Positions 1 to 8,910 of a stretch of DNA of 64,000 nt are shown in pieces. Origin of the DNA: Paenisporosarcina antarctica (GTDB taxonomy: Bacteria > Bacillota > Bacilli > Bacillales_A > Planococcaceae). Where the stretch lies: the NCBI RefSeq assembly GCF_004367585.1, contig NZ_CP038015.1, positions 505,001-569,000 of the forward strand, written 5' to 3'. A model generated the notes under the pieces. That model ran no database searches. It worked only from the letters and a program-made list of their open reading frames with translations, and was not told where the DNA came from. Each line of letters starts with the position of its first letter. Within the stretch, counting starts at the first letter, position 1. Position numbers and translations under genes: made by a program.

Positions 1-933
<933 letters not shown>

Positions 934-996
934 ATAAAAATTGAATGGCTTTCAATGGCTCGTTTATCCAGTTTTGAGTGAACAAGCACTCATTAG

Positions 997-1113
<117 letters not shown>

Positions 1114-1119
1114 ATTAAG

Positions 1120-1155
1120 AAACCGTTACCTGTAAAAAGGTATCGGTTTTTTTGT
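1120..1155 (+). terminator. rrn operon terminator
   Basis: An 11-bp stem AAACCGTTACC / GGTATCGGTTT with one mismatch, a short A-rich loop and a run of seven T. It ends the rRNA transcript 7 nt after 5S. Degenerate versions follow each of the 5S remnants. Confidence 0.85.
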
Positions 1156-1440
1156 GTGGTTTATTTTGAGTGTTAATAGAAGATGTGTTAGAAACGAGTT
1201 AAACAAGAAGTTCAGGGAGATGAGGAATGAAACCTGGATCATATAGCTTGCGGAAAGACCTGTGAAGTGACGAAAATCATTAGATTTATACAACAGTTGT
1301 CTCGACTAAGAAGTCACCTTGACTATGAATACCAACACTTTCTGATGTTTTCGTCCCCTAATAAGCAGCGTAGCGAAAATCAACCAGTTATTCCTCTTCA
1401 ATTGATCCAGCGCGAAGGTTTTGTATGGATAAAATTGGGC

Positions 1441-1558
1441 GAAGTGGAATAAAAACCGGTTCTAGCCGATTAAACGAGTCACGAAGCCGATTAAATCTCT
1501 GGTGAAGCGGAATAAAACCTTCCCGAAGCCGAATAAAACCCTATCCAAGCCGATTAAA
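1441..1558 (+). repeat. 21-bp-period array of GAAGCSGAWTAAA, locus 1
   Basis: Six copies of the 13-bp core GAAGC(C/G)GA(A/T)TAAA begin at 1441, 1462, 1483, 1504, 1525 and 1546, exactly 21 bp apart. The 8-bp spacers differ from each other. The first core supplies the last codons and stop (GAA GTG GAA TAA) of the small frame ending at 1452. The array lies in tandem unit A; unit B keeps only two cores. Confidence 0.9.
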
Positions 1559-1587
1559 TCTTTATCAACTACTAAATAAGGTAGGAA

Positions 1588-1672
1588 AATCAATCATCCA
1601 CACACGAAAGTTAACTTTTTATGTAAACTTTAAGGTTTCCCTGTCTGACAGGGCTGATATCGGTTTTTTGCA
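1588..1672 (+). pseudogene. Eroded 5S rRNA remnant 1
   Basis: The stretch CACACGAAAGTTAAC resembles CACGGAAGTTAAGC of the intact 5S gene, and the segment ends with CTGATATCGGTTTTTTG, like the 5S terminator. The middle is lost or unrecognisable. Its position between tandem units A and B is what makes the assignment credible; on its own it would be too weak. Confidence 0.5.
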
Positions 1673-1947
1673 TGGTTTATTTTGAGTGTTAATAGAAGAT
1701 GAGCGAGAAATGGGTTAAACAAGAAGTTCAGGGAGATGATGAAACCTATAGCAAACAGAATAACCTACGTTGTGACGAAAATTCATCAGATGTATTTTCC
1801 TGTTTTCTCAACTAACAAGTCACCTTGCCGATGAATACCCACATTTTCTACTATTTTTATTCCCTAATAAGCAGCGTAGCGAAAATCAAGGCAATTATTC
1901 CTCCTGGATTGGTCCCTCGAGAAGGAATTATATGGATAAAATTGGGT

Positions 1948-1981
1948 GAATCGGAATAAAACCTCAATCTAGCCGATTAAA
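1948..1981 (+). repeat. Two-core remnant of the 21-bp array in tandem unit B
   Basis: GAATCGGAATAAA at 1948 and CTAGCCGATTAAA at 1969 are spaced 21 bp. They correspond to the first two cores of the unit A array, so the other four were gained in A or lost in B after the segment duplicated. Confidence 0.75.
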
Positions 1982-2020
1982 TCTTTTTCAAACTATTTAA
2001 TAGGAAGGAATATTAAATCT

Positions 2021-2148
2021 CCACACACTTGAAGTTAAGCTCATGCCCGATATCAACATCTTACTCTACTCTCCCGCAAAAGAGACTAGGACGTCGCAAG
2101 GCAACTGTAAGACAGGAACCTATAAAAGGGAACCGGTATATTTACCCA
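2021..2148 (+). pseudogene. Eroded 5S rRNA remnant 2 with terminator relic
   Basis: GAAGTTAAGCTC matches the intact 5S gene exactly, followed by GCCCGAT (5S: GCGCCGAT) and GACTAGGACGTCGCAAGGCAA (5S: GAGTAGGACGTCGCTAGGCAA). A relic of the terminator arms follows (GGAACCTATAAAAGGGAACC). Helix I and the T-run are degraded, so it should not give functional 5S. It sits at the junction of units B and C. Confidence 0.75.
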
Positions 2149-2425
2149 AGGTTTAATAGAAGATGAGCAAGATAATAAGTCGAATAAACAAAATGATGAG
2201 ACTCGGAGTGTATAGCAAAAGTGAAAGACATGCAATTGCCGAAGATCATTAAGTATATATTACCTGTTGTCTTAACTAACAAGTCACCTTACCATCACTT
2301 TCTGATATTTTCGTTCCCTAATTAGCAGCGTAGCGTAAATAAAGCCAATCTTCTATCAAGAATGTCTTATATGTAACTTTTCATTCAATTATCCGACTAA
2401 TTAAAAAATGAGAGGCGGAATCTAA

Positions 2426-2833
2426 ATGATGAAAAAAGCGATCATTTTTCTAATATTATTAGCTCTTGTAGGATGTGGAAATGGTAATAAGATCTCCGAA
2501 TCAACCAATAATCTGAATCCTTCTGCATCTGAAGATAGTCAGTTTGTTGAATATGGTGTCGCTGGTCATATTGTTAAGATAACAGCTAGTGAAGATGAAG
2601 TGATTATGGGAACTATTAAAATTGATGGTCCAGAAAATAATGGTGCTAAATATAAAGAAGCTGTGGTTACCGTAACACCTAATACTAAAATCTATATTAA
2701 TGACCTCACTGATTTTGATAATTTAGAAGTTGGAATGTATATCAATGTCTTTTTTGAAGGTCCTGTTAAAGAGTCTCTCCCTGTTCAAGCAACTGCTAAA
2801 CAAATTAACATCATTCCAGATGATCCAAAATGA
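2426..2833 (+). CDS. DUF3221 (YobA-like) lipoprotein
   Basis: A 135-residue secreted lipoprotein. Residues 1-17 form a lipoprotein signal peptide with a hydrophobic core and lipobox LVGC, giving a lipidated Cys17. The mature part has a short polar linker (to about 40) and a compact beta-rich domain (about 42-132). Its ending, with FFEGPVKESLPVQATAKQI, is typical of the DUF3221/YobA family (OB-fold-like, function unknown). GAGGCGG lies 7 nt before the first ATG; the ATG at 2429 is an alternative. It stands alone, with the decayed rrn tail upstream and a gene-free gap downstream. Family assignment is from remembered motif pattern. Confidence 0.8.
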   Translation: MMKKAIIFLILLALVGCGNGNKISESTNNLNPSASEDSQFVEYGVAGHIVKITASEDEVIMGTIKIDGPENNGAKYKEAVVTVTPNTKIYINDLTDFDNLEVGMYINVFFEGPVKESLPVQATAKQINIIPDDPK

Positions 2834-3182
2834 AAAAAAGATGGGTGAAGCCTATAATTTCATGCTAAGTTTCTTTCGGTAACAAAAATTAGTTCTCAGG
2901 TGTTTCGTCAATTCTAATGGAAGTGTCTAAATCGGACACATATGAAAAAGCCACCTCGACTAGGTCTGTGAGCCAACACTCTGCTAGTAATGTGTTCAAA
3001 GGTAAATAGAATTCGCGAATATCCATTTGAATTTCTATGAAACTAAAGGATATTTTCTGTTTTTCAAACAGCATATTTCATGACGAATATTACATTTTAT
3101 AATTCAATCAATATCCCTTGTAATCTTGCAGTTTCTCTAATAAGATTAGGACTAAATGTTTTTGAATGAAGGGAAGATTGTG
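2834..3182. other. Gap with no supported gene
   Basis: AT-rich intergenic DNA between the lipoprotein gene and yebE. A 61-codon frame on the minus strand (2889-3074) has no Shine-Dalgarno sequence and is not called. The promoter of yebE-yebG presumably lies near 3090-3160, but no convincing -35/-10 pair was picked. Confidence 0.5.
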
Positions 3183-3725
3183 ATGGGAATAGATGCACTA
3201 TTGATGGTGTTAATTATATTTAGTATTAATATTGTGTATGTAACATTCTTTACTGTACGTATGATATTGACGTTAAAAGGCTATCGTTATGTTGCTGCAT
3301 TTATTAGTATGTTTGAAGTGGTTATTTATGTTGTAGGTCTTGGCTTGGTTCTCGATAACTTAAATGAGATTCAAAATCTAATGGCTTATGCAATCGGATA
3401 TGGAACGGGTGTCATTATTGGTACTAAGATTGAAGAGAAAATGGCACTTGGATATATAACAGTGAATGTGATTACAACTGAAGAAAATAAATTATTGCCT
3501 CGCTTATTGCGAGATAAAGGATATGGCGTTACAGACTGGGATGCGAATGGTCTTGAGGGCATGAGAAAAGCAATGCAAATTTTGACTCCTCGTAAGTATG
3601 AGCTGAGGTTATATGCGACAATTAAGGAGTTGGATCCAAAAGCATTTATCATTGCATATGAACCTAAAACAATTCATGGCGGTTTCTGGGTCAAGACTGT
3701 AAGAAAAGGAAAGCTCTTTAAATGA
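3183..3725 (+). CDS. yebE: UPF0316 / DUF2179 membrane protein YebE
   Basis: A 180-residue protein of the YebE family (UPF0316). Residues about 3-85 contain three hydrophobic membrane segments (DUF5698-type), followed by a soluble C-terminal DUF2179 domain (about 95-175) ending in [16 protein letters not shown]. Function is unknown; DUF2179 also occurs at the C-terminus of YitT-type membrane proteins. The ATG at 3183 is chosen because GAAGGGA lies 8 nt before it; an upstream in-frame ATG at 3156 has no ribosome binding site. It overlaps yebG by 4 nt (ATGA). The yebE-yebG pair just before purE is also the B. subtilis arrangement. Confidence 0.88.
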   Translation: MGIDALLMVLIIFSINIVYVTFFTVRMILTLKGYRYVAAFISMFEVVIYVVGLGLVLDNLNEIQNLMAYAIGYGTGVIIGTKIEEKMALGYITVNVITTEENKLLPRLLRDKGYGVTDWDANGLEGMRKAMQILTPRKYELRLYATIKELDPKAFIIAYEPKTIHGGFWVKTVRKGKLFK

Positions 3726-3910
3726 AGAAAAAAACACTGTGGTTTGAAGTCGAAGAGAATGAAACGATTGATGATTGTTTGAAACGCATGAAGACGCAAG
3801 GCTATATGCCGATAGGGCGAAGAGAAAAACCTGTTTTTGAAGAAGTGAATGGTGAATATCTACCTATTCGTCAAATCATCCAGTTTAAAGGTACGGACAT
3901 CTCTGAATAA
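3722..3910 (+). CDS. yebG: NETI motif protein YebG
   Basis: A 62-residue cytosolic protein with the NETI motif ([13 protein letters not shown], residues 11-23) and a conserved C-terminal half ([13 protein letters not shown]). The family is small, confined to Bacillales and of unknown function. Its start overlaps the yebE stop as ATGA, so translation is probably coupled. The PurR operator of the purine operon begins 16 nt after its stop. Confidence 0.88.
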   Translation: MKKKTLWFEVEENETIDDCLKRMKTQGYMPIGRREKPVFEEVNGEYLPIRQIIQFKGTDISE

Positions 3911-3925
3911 CCATAAAATGGTCTA

Positions 3926-4002
3926 AAAACCGAACGATATGGTTTTCTTAAAAATTATTGTTCGCATTTTGCATTGACTCATAGAGATCATCTTGTTAAA
4001 AT
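3926..4002 (+). promoter_or_regulatory. PurR operator and sigma-A promoter of the pur operon
   Basis: Two inverted PurBox-like sequences are seen: AAAACCGAACGAT (3926-3938) and, on the other strand, AAATGCGAACAAT (3957-3969). They match the B. subtilis PurBox (AWWWCCGAACWWT) closely, with about 16-18 bp between them as expected for a PurR operator. Just downstream is TTGACT (3974-3979), a 17-bp spacer and TAAAAT (3997-4002), a good vegetative promoter. PurR repression relieved by PRPP is known for this operator class; its use here is inferred. Confidence 0.82.
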
Positions 4003-4021
4003 ATGAATATAGAAACATCTA

Positions 4022-4093
4022 ATCCCCATATATGCTAAAGAATTGGCTTTAGCGTCTCTACCAGGTCACCGTAAATGACCGGACTATGCGGGA
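4022..4093 (+). promoter_or_regulatory. Purine (guanine-type) riboswitch aptamer
   Basis: The three-way-junction aptamer is recognisable: P1 from CCCCATA and TATGCGGG, P2 GCTAAAG/CTTTAGC with an AATTGG loop, junction GTCTCTACC, P3 GGTCA/TGACC with loop CCGTAAA, and GGACTATG. The cytosine of GGACTATG at the ligand-reading position (C74 in xpt numbering) indicates guanine/hypoxanthine binding. Deviations from consensus are a C·C mismatch in P1, a J1/2 one nucleotide short, and C in place of the flipped-out U48. It acts with the terminator at 4171-4226. Confidence 0.93.
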
Positions 4094-4170
4094 AAGCAAC
4101 TTTTGGATGAATGAAGGATGTGAAACTGTGCATGTATATGTCAGCAACTCATAGCCCAATTTCTTTAATG

Positions 4171-4226
4171 TCCTCAAGTAAACTGCTTTTCATGCATAGT
4201 GAGCAGTTTATTTGGGGATTTTTATG
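4171..4226 (+). terminator. Riboswitch expression platform terminator
   Basis: A 16-bp stem CCTCAAGTAAACTGCT / AGCAGTTTATTTGGGG with G·U pairs, followed by ATTTTTAT. It lies about 80 nt after the aptamer and 100 nt before purE. Ligand binding would favour termination before the operon. Confidence 0.85.
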
Positions 4227-4327
4227 TTGTAGAGGTAGTTCGAAAAAATTTCCTAAAAAAAGCTGAGTTCCAAAAATGGCTCTTTTTATGAATCTTTTTG
4301 AACACACAATTAAAGGAGAGATTTTCA

Positions 4328-4816
4328 GTGAATGAAAAAGTAGGCGTCATCATGGGAAGCTCAAGTGATTGGGAAACAATGAAACATACATGTGACATTT
4401 TAGATGAACTGCAAGTCCCTTATGAAAAAAAAGTTGTGTCTGCACATCGAACTCCAGATTTAATGTTTGAATATGCTTCTTCAGCACGTACGCGAGGCAT
4501 TCAAGTAATAATTGCTGGTGCTGGTGGTGCGGCCCATTTACCAGGAATGGTCGCTTCAAAAACTACTTTGCCAGTTATCGGAGTTCCTATTCAATCAAAA
4601 GCTTTAAATGGAATAGATTCATTACTATCTATCGTGCAAATGCCAAGTGGTGTCCCAGTAGCAACAGTGGCAATTGGAAAAGCTGGTGCAACAAATGCAG
4701 GATTACTTGCTGCTCAAATGTTAGCTATGACGGATCAAACCCTTGCGCTCAATTTAGATCAACGTAGACAAGAAACAAAAGCAAAAGTGCTTGAAAGCAA
4801 TGGTGATTTACTATGA
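4328..4816 (+). CDS. purE: 5-(carboxyamino)imidazole ribonucleotide mutase PurE
   Basis: Class I PurE, 162 residues, converting N5-CAIR to CAIR together with PurK. The N-terminal substrate-binding segment GSSSDWETM, the AHRTPD motif and the [11 protein letters not shown] loop are all present. GTG at 4328 is chosen because AAAGGAGAG lies 7 nt before it; the in-frame codon at 4298 would add ten poor residues and place the ribosome site inside the gene. First gene of the operon; it overlaps purK by 4 nt (ATGA). Confidence 0.97.
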   Translation: MNEKVGVIMGSSSDWETMKHTCDILDELQVPYEKKVVSAHRTPDLMFEYASSARTRGIQVIIAGAGGAAHLPGMVASKTTLPVIGVPIQSKALNGIDSLLSIVQMPSGVPVATVAIGKAGATNAGLLAAQMLAMTDQTLALNLDQRRQETKAKVLESNGDLL

Positions 4817-5937
4817 CAAAAACCATTTATCCAGGACAAACAATCGGGATTATTGGTGGTGGTCAATTAGGACGTATGATGGCTTTAGCTGCTAAAGAAG
4901 CCGGATTTAAAATAGCTGTACTTGACCCGACAATGGAGTCTCCATGTGGACAAGTAGCAGATATACAAATTATCGCATCTTTTAATGATGACAGTGCTTT
5001 AGAAGAACTTGCAGAAGTGAGCGATGTTATTACGTATGAATTTGAAAACATCGACTATAAGGGCCTAAAGCGTCTAACTGAATTCGCCTATGTTCCACAA
5101 GGTGCTGAACTTGTTCGTATTACACAAAATCGTATTACTGAAAAAGCTGAAATTCGAAAAGCGGGTGTCTTGATTGCGAATTATGTTGTCGCTACAAGTC
5201 CTGTAGAACTTAAAGCAACTATTGAAGAAATTGGGTTTCCTTGTATCGTTAAGACGGCATTTGGTGGTTACGATGGCAAAGGGCAAGTTAAGTTAAACTC
5301 AAAAGAGGAATTAAAACTAGCCACACCATTATTTGAACACGGTGCGTGTATTGCAGAAGCGTTTGTTCCTTTCACAAAAGAAATTTCAGTTATCGTTCAG
5401 CGTAACGGAAACGGCGAAACATATTGTTTACCTGTTGGAGAGAATATTCATAAAGACCATATATTACATCAAACAATTGTGCCTGCGAGAGTATCTGAAA
5501 CGATTATTACACAAGCTACCAAAGCAGCTGAACAAATTGCTGATCACTTACAACTAGTTGGAACTTTGGCAGTTGAAATGTTTGTTTTAGAAAATGACAC
5601 AATTGTTATTAACGAGTTAGCTCCGCGTCCTCATAATTCAGGACACTATTCAATAGAAGGAACTACCATTTCTCAGTTTCATCAACATGTAAGAGCGATA
5701 TGTGGATGGCCACTTCGCAAACCAACTCTACACCAGCCGACAGTTATGGTGAATGTTCTCGGAGAACATGTTGTTCCTTTATCAAATGCTATTTCAAAAT
5801 ACCCGGATTGGTCGATTCACTTATACGGGAAAGAAGAAGCGAAAACGAAACGTAAAATGGGGCATGTCACCATTTTGACTGATGATATTAATAAAACATT
5901 ACAAGAAATCGATCATTCTGGCATTTGGTCAGAATAG
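4813..5937 (+). CDS. purK: N5-carboxyaminoimidazole ribonucleotide synthase PurK
   Basis: ATP-grasp enzyme of 374 residues that carboxylates AIR with ATP and bicarbonate to give N5-CAIR, the PurE substrate. It opens with the dinucleotide-like fold [12 protein letters not shown] (residues about 12-23). The ATP-grasp core contains [13 protein letters not shown], and the metal/ATP-binding end has [17 protein letters not shown]. The start overlaps the purE stop, so the two are translationally coupled. Length is normal. Confidence 0.97.
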   Translation: MTKTIYPGQTIGIIGGGQLGRMMALAAKEAGFKIAVLDPTMESPCGQVADIQIIASFNDDSALEELAEVSDVITYEFENIDYKGLKRLTEFAYVPQGAELVRITQNRITEKAEIRKAGVLIANYVVATSPVELKATIEEIGFPCIVKTAFGGYDGKGQVKLNSKEELKLATPLFEHGACIAEAFVPFTKEISVIVQRNGNGETYCLPVGENIHKDHILHQTIVPARVSETIITQATKAAEQIADHLQLVGTLAVEMFVLENDTIVINELAPRPHNSGHYSIEGTTISQFHQHVRAICGWPLRKPTLHQPTVMVNVLGEHVVPLSNAISKYPDWSIHLYGKEEAKTKRKMGHVTILTDDINKTLQEIDHSGIWSE

Positions 5938-5949
5938 AAGGAGCAATTT

Positions 5950-7245
5950 ATGATAGAACGTTATACACGCCCAGAAATGGGAGCAATTTGGACAGAACAA
6001 AACAAATATCAAGCATGGTTAGAAGTAGAAATTTTAGCTTGTGAAGCTTGGGCAGAACTTGGTGATATTCCTAAAGAAGACGTAGCGAAGATTCGCGCGA
6101 GTGCTTCATTTGATGTCAGTCGTATTTTAGAAATTGAAGAAGAGACGCGTCACGATGTAGTTGCTTTCACACGTGCTGTATCTGAAACACTTGGCGAAGA
6201 ACGTAAATGGGTGCATTATGGCCTTACTTCCACTGACGTCGTTGATACGGCTCTTTCATATATCATCAAACAAGCAAATGAAATTCTTCGTAAAGACTTA
6301 AATAATTTCATTGAAATTTTAGCGAATAAAGCAAAAGAACATAAATTCACAGTCATGATGGGTCGTACACATGGTGTACACGCTGAGCCAACTACTTTTG
6401 GATTAAAGTTAGCGTTATGGCATGAGGAAATGAAGCGTAACTTGGAACGTTTTGAAGCAGCTGCTAAGTCTATTGAAACGGGCAAAATGTCTGGTGCAGT
6501 TGGAACATATGCAAATATTGATCCTTTTGTAGAAAAATATGTATGTGACAACTTGGGGATTGCTGCATCACCTATTTCAACACAAACACTTCAACGTGAC
6601 CGTCATGCACAATACATGAGTACGCTTGCGTTAATCGCAACGTCTGTAGAGAAATTTGCGACAGAAGTTCGCGGCTTACAAAAGTCAGAAACGCGTGAAG
6701 TGGAAGAATCATTTGCTAAAGGTCAAAAAGGATCTTCGGCAATGCCTCATAAACGTAATCCAATCGGTTCGGAAAATATGGTGGGTCTTGCACGATTAAT
6801 TCGTGGCTACATGTTAACTGCTTATGAAAATGTGCCATTATGGCATGAACGTGATATTTCACATTCATCTGCAGAACGTGTGATTTTACCAGATGCGACG
6901 ATCGCTTTAAATTATATGTTGAACCGTTTCGGCAATATTATTAAAAACTTAACGGTGTTCCCTGAAAATATGAAACGCAATATGGATAGCACACTTGGCT
7001 TGATTTACTCACAACGAGTCCTTCTGGGGTTAATTGACAAAGGGTTAGCTCGTGAGGAAGCTTACGATACTGTACAACCTTGCGCAATGGAAGCATGGGA
7101 AAACCAAATCGCCTTCCGTGGTGTAGTTGAAAAGAGTGAGAAAATCACATCATACTTATCCAAAGAAGAATTAGATGATTGCTTTGACTATAATTATCAT
7201 ATCCAACATGTAGACATGATTTTTGGACGTCTCGGACTAAACTAA
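5950..7245 (+). CDS. purB: Adenylosuccinate lyase PurB
   Basis: A 431-residue member of the fumarase/aspartase superfamily. It cleaves SAICAR to AICAR plus fumarate and adenylosuccinate to AMP plus fumarate. Visible motifs are [26 protein letters not shown] with the general-acid His region, and the flexible signature loop [17 protein letters not shown] (about 262-278) with the catalytic Ser. AGAAGGAGCAATTT gives a good ribosome site 12 nt after purK. Length agrees with Bacillus PurB (431). Confidence 0.98.
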   Translation: MIERYTRPEMGAIWTEQNKYQAWLEVEILACEAWAELGDIPKEDVAKIRASASFDVSRILEIEEETRHDVVAFTRAVSETLGEERKWVHYGLTSTDVVDTALSYIIKQANEILRKDLNNFIEILANKAKEHKFTVMMGRTHGVHAEPTTFGLKLALWHEEMKRNLERFEAAAKSIETGKMSGAVGTYANIDPFVEKYVCDNLGIAASPISTQTLQRDRHAQYMSTLALIATSVEKFATEVRGLQKSETREVEESFAKGQKGSSAMPHKRNPIGSENMVGLARLIRGYMLTAYENVPLWHERDISHSSAERVILPDATIALNYMLNRFGNIIKNLTVFPENMKRNMDSTLGLIYSQRVLLGLIDKGLAREEAYDTVQPCAMEAWENQIAFRGVVEKSEKITSYLSKEELDDCFDYNYHIQHVDMIFGRLGLN

Positions 7246-7259
7246 TCGGGGGAATACAC

Positions 7260-7976
7260 GTGGAAAAAGGTCAACTTTTGTATGAAGGTAAAGCGAAACG
7301 ATTATACACAACAGACAAAGAGGATATTCTCTTTGTGGAATATAAAGACAGTGCCACAGCTTTTAACGGCGAAAAGAAAGCCGAGATAGTTGGAAAAGGT
7401 ACGTTAAATAACCGAATCACTACTTTATTGTTCGAAAAACTTAAAGCAGAGGGTATTGACTCACATTTCGTTGAACAATTATCTGATCATGAACAGTTGG
7501 TAAAAAAAGTCGACATTATTCAAATTGAAGTCGTTGTTCGTCAAATCGCTGCTGGTAGTTTGGCTAAGCGTCTTGGACTTGAAGAAGGCGTACAACTTGC
7601 ACGACCAATCGTCGAATTTTACTACAAAGACGATGAACTCGGAGATCCTCTGATTACTGAAGAACATATTGAACTTTTAAACCTTGCTACACCAGTTGAA
7701 GTGAAAGCTCTTTATGAAAAAGGCTTACAAGTCAATGAAGTGTTAACTCGATTTTTCAAAGAAGTCGGCGTGATCTTGGTAGACTTTAAATTAGAATTTG
7801 GTCGCGATGAAAATGGTAATGTTTTGCTTGCAGATGAAATTTCACCGGATACATGCCGCTTATGGGACGAAAAAACAAAACAAAAGTTAGATAAAGACGT
7901 GTTTCGCAGAGATTTAGGACAATTAAAAGACGCATACGAAATCATACTATCCCGTCTAGGAGGACTCACAAAATGA
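7260..7976 (+). CDS. purC: SAICAR synthetase PurC
   Basis: A 238-residue phosphoribosylaminoimidazole-succinocarboxamide synthase that joins CAIR and aspartate using ATP. It has the N-terminal YEGKAKRLY strand and the metal-binding signature DEISPDTCRLWD (about 197-208). GTG at 7260 follows CGGGGGA by 6 nt and matches the usual N-terminus. It overlaps purS by 4 nt (ATGA). Confidence 0.97.
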   Translation: MEKGQLLYEGKAKRLYTTDKEDILFVEYKDSATAFNGEKKAEIVGKGTLNNRITTLLFEKLKAEGIDSHFVEQLSDHEQLVKKVDIIQIEVVVRQIAAGSLAKRLGLEEGVQLARPIVEFYYKDDELGDPLITEEHIELLNLATPVEVKALYEKGLQVNEVLTRFFKEVGVILVDFKLEFGRDENGNVLLADEISPDTCRLWDEKTKQKLDKDVFRRDLGQLKDAYEIILSRLGGLTK

Positions 7977-8227
7977 AAAAAGTAAAAATCTATGTAACTC
8001 TTCGCGAAAGCGTATTAGACCCACAAGGCTCAGCAGTCATGGGGGCACTTCATACAATGGGATATGACGAAATAGCAGATGTACGCATCGGAAAATACTT
8101 GGAACTTCAAGTGGATGACTCTGAACGACCATTAGACGAGCTTGTAAAAGAAATGTGTGAAAAACTACTTACCAACACAGTAATTGAAGACTATCGATAC
8201 GATGTTGAGGAGGCTGTAAGAAAATGA
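7973..8227 (+). CDS. purS: FGAM synthase subunit PurS
   Basis: Small 84-residue subunit of the three-part FGAM synthase (PurS-PurQ-PurL), which bridges the glutaminase and synthetase subunits in Bacillus. The fold-defining start [19 protein letters not shown] and the central [16 protein letters not shown] are conserved. It overlaps both neighbours by 4 nt (purC before, purQ after), giving strict coupling of the complex genes. Confidence 0.96.
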   Translation: MKKVKIYVTLRESVLDPQGSAVMGALHTMGYDEIADVRIGKYLELQVDDSERPLDELVKEMCEKLLTNTVIEDYRYDVEEAVRK

Positions 8228-8910
8228 AGTTTGCAGTCCTCGTATTCCCAGGATCGAACTGTGATTTAGATATGTATCATGCAATTAAAGACGAGCTTGG
8301 TGAAGAAGCTGAGTACGTGTGGCATGATACGAAAGATTTAAGTGGTTATGACGGTATTTTATTGCCAGGTGGATTCTCTTACGGAGATTACTTACGTTGT
8401 GGAGCAATTGCTCAATTTTCAAACGTGATGAGCGAAGTGAAAAAAGCTGCAGATGCTGGCAAACCTGTACTAGGAATTTGTAATGGTTTTCAAATTTTAA
8501 CAGAAGCAGGCCTTCTTCCAGGAGCTCTACTTCGTAATAAAAATTTGAAATTCATGTGTCGTACAGTTAAATTAACAGTTGAAAATAACGACACTATGTT
8601 TACAAATGCGTATGCAAATGGTCAAGTGATCGATGTCCCAATCGCACATGGCGAAGGGAACTATACATGTGATGCAGAAACTCTTGCTTCACTAAAAGCG
8701 AACAATCAAATTGTGTTTACGTATTCAAACGATAATCCAAACGGCAGTGTAGAAGATATTGCAGGGATTGTTAACGAACGAGGCAATGTCTTAGGCATGA
8801 TGCCTCATCCAGAGCGTGCCGTTCATGAATTGATTGGTGGCACGGATGGTTTAGCACTATTCAAATCTATGGTTAAACAGTGGAGGGAATCTCATGTCAG
8901 TCATGCTTGA
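8224..8910 (+). CDS. purQ: FGAM synthase glutaminase subunit PurQ
   Basis: Class I glutamine amidotransferase of 228 residues supplying ammonia to PurL. The nucleophile Cys lies in GICNGFQIL (about 86-94), and the catalytic His and Glu are in the late PHPER region. FPGSNCD and [15 protein letters not shown] are typical PurQ segments. It overlaps purL by 17 nt. Confidence 0.97.
   Translation: MKFAVLVFPGSNCDLDMYHAIKDELGEEAEYVWHDTKDLSGYDGILLPGGFSYGDYLRCGAIAQFSNVMSEVKKAADAGKPVLGICNGFQILTEAGLLPGALLRNKNLKFMCRTVKLTVENNDTMFTNAYANGQVIDVPIAHGEGNYTCDAETLASLKANNQIVFTYSNDNPNGSVEDIAGIVNERGNVLGMMPHPERAVHELIGGTDGLALFKSMVKQWRESHVSHA

Larger units (their letters stand above)
1141..2400 (+). repeat. Three degenerate tandem copies of the post-5S segment
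   Basis: Three diverged direct copies can be aligned by eye: unit A (about 1141-1657), unit B (about 1658-2130) and unit C (about 2131-2400). Shared landmarks include the terminator arm with GGTTTATTTTGAGTGTTAATA at the start of A and B, GTTAATAGAAGATG (1172 in A, 1688 in B, a variant at 2151 in C), AACAAGAAGTTCAGGGAGAT (A and B), AAGTCACCTT (A, B and C) and AAGCAGCGTAGCGAAAATC (A and B, with a variant in C). Copies become shorter and more eroded away from the rrn operon. A 61-codon frame in unit A (1267-1452) is broken by indels in B and C, although a stretch before its end keeps synonymous differences between A and B. No functional gene is claimed here. Confidence 0.85.

Noticed and set aside
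1441-1558. CRISPR array interpretation of the 21-bp arrays
   Set aside because: Spacers are only 8 bp (or about 10 bp in the second family), cores are not palindromic and no cas genes are present.
2889-3074. A 61-codon minus-strand frame with a protein-like composition
   Set aside because: No Shine-Dalgarno sequence, no recognised family and no supporting context.
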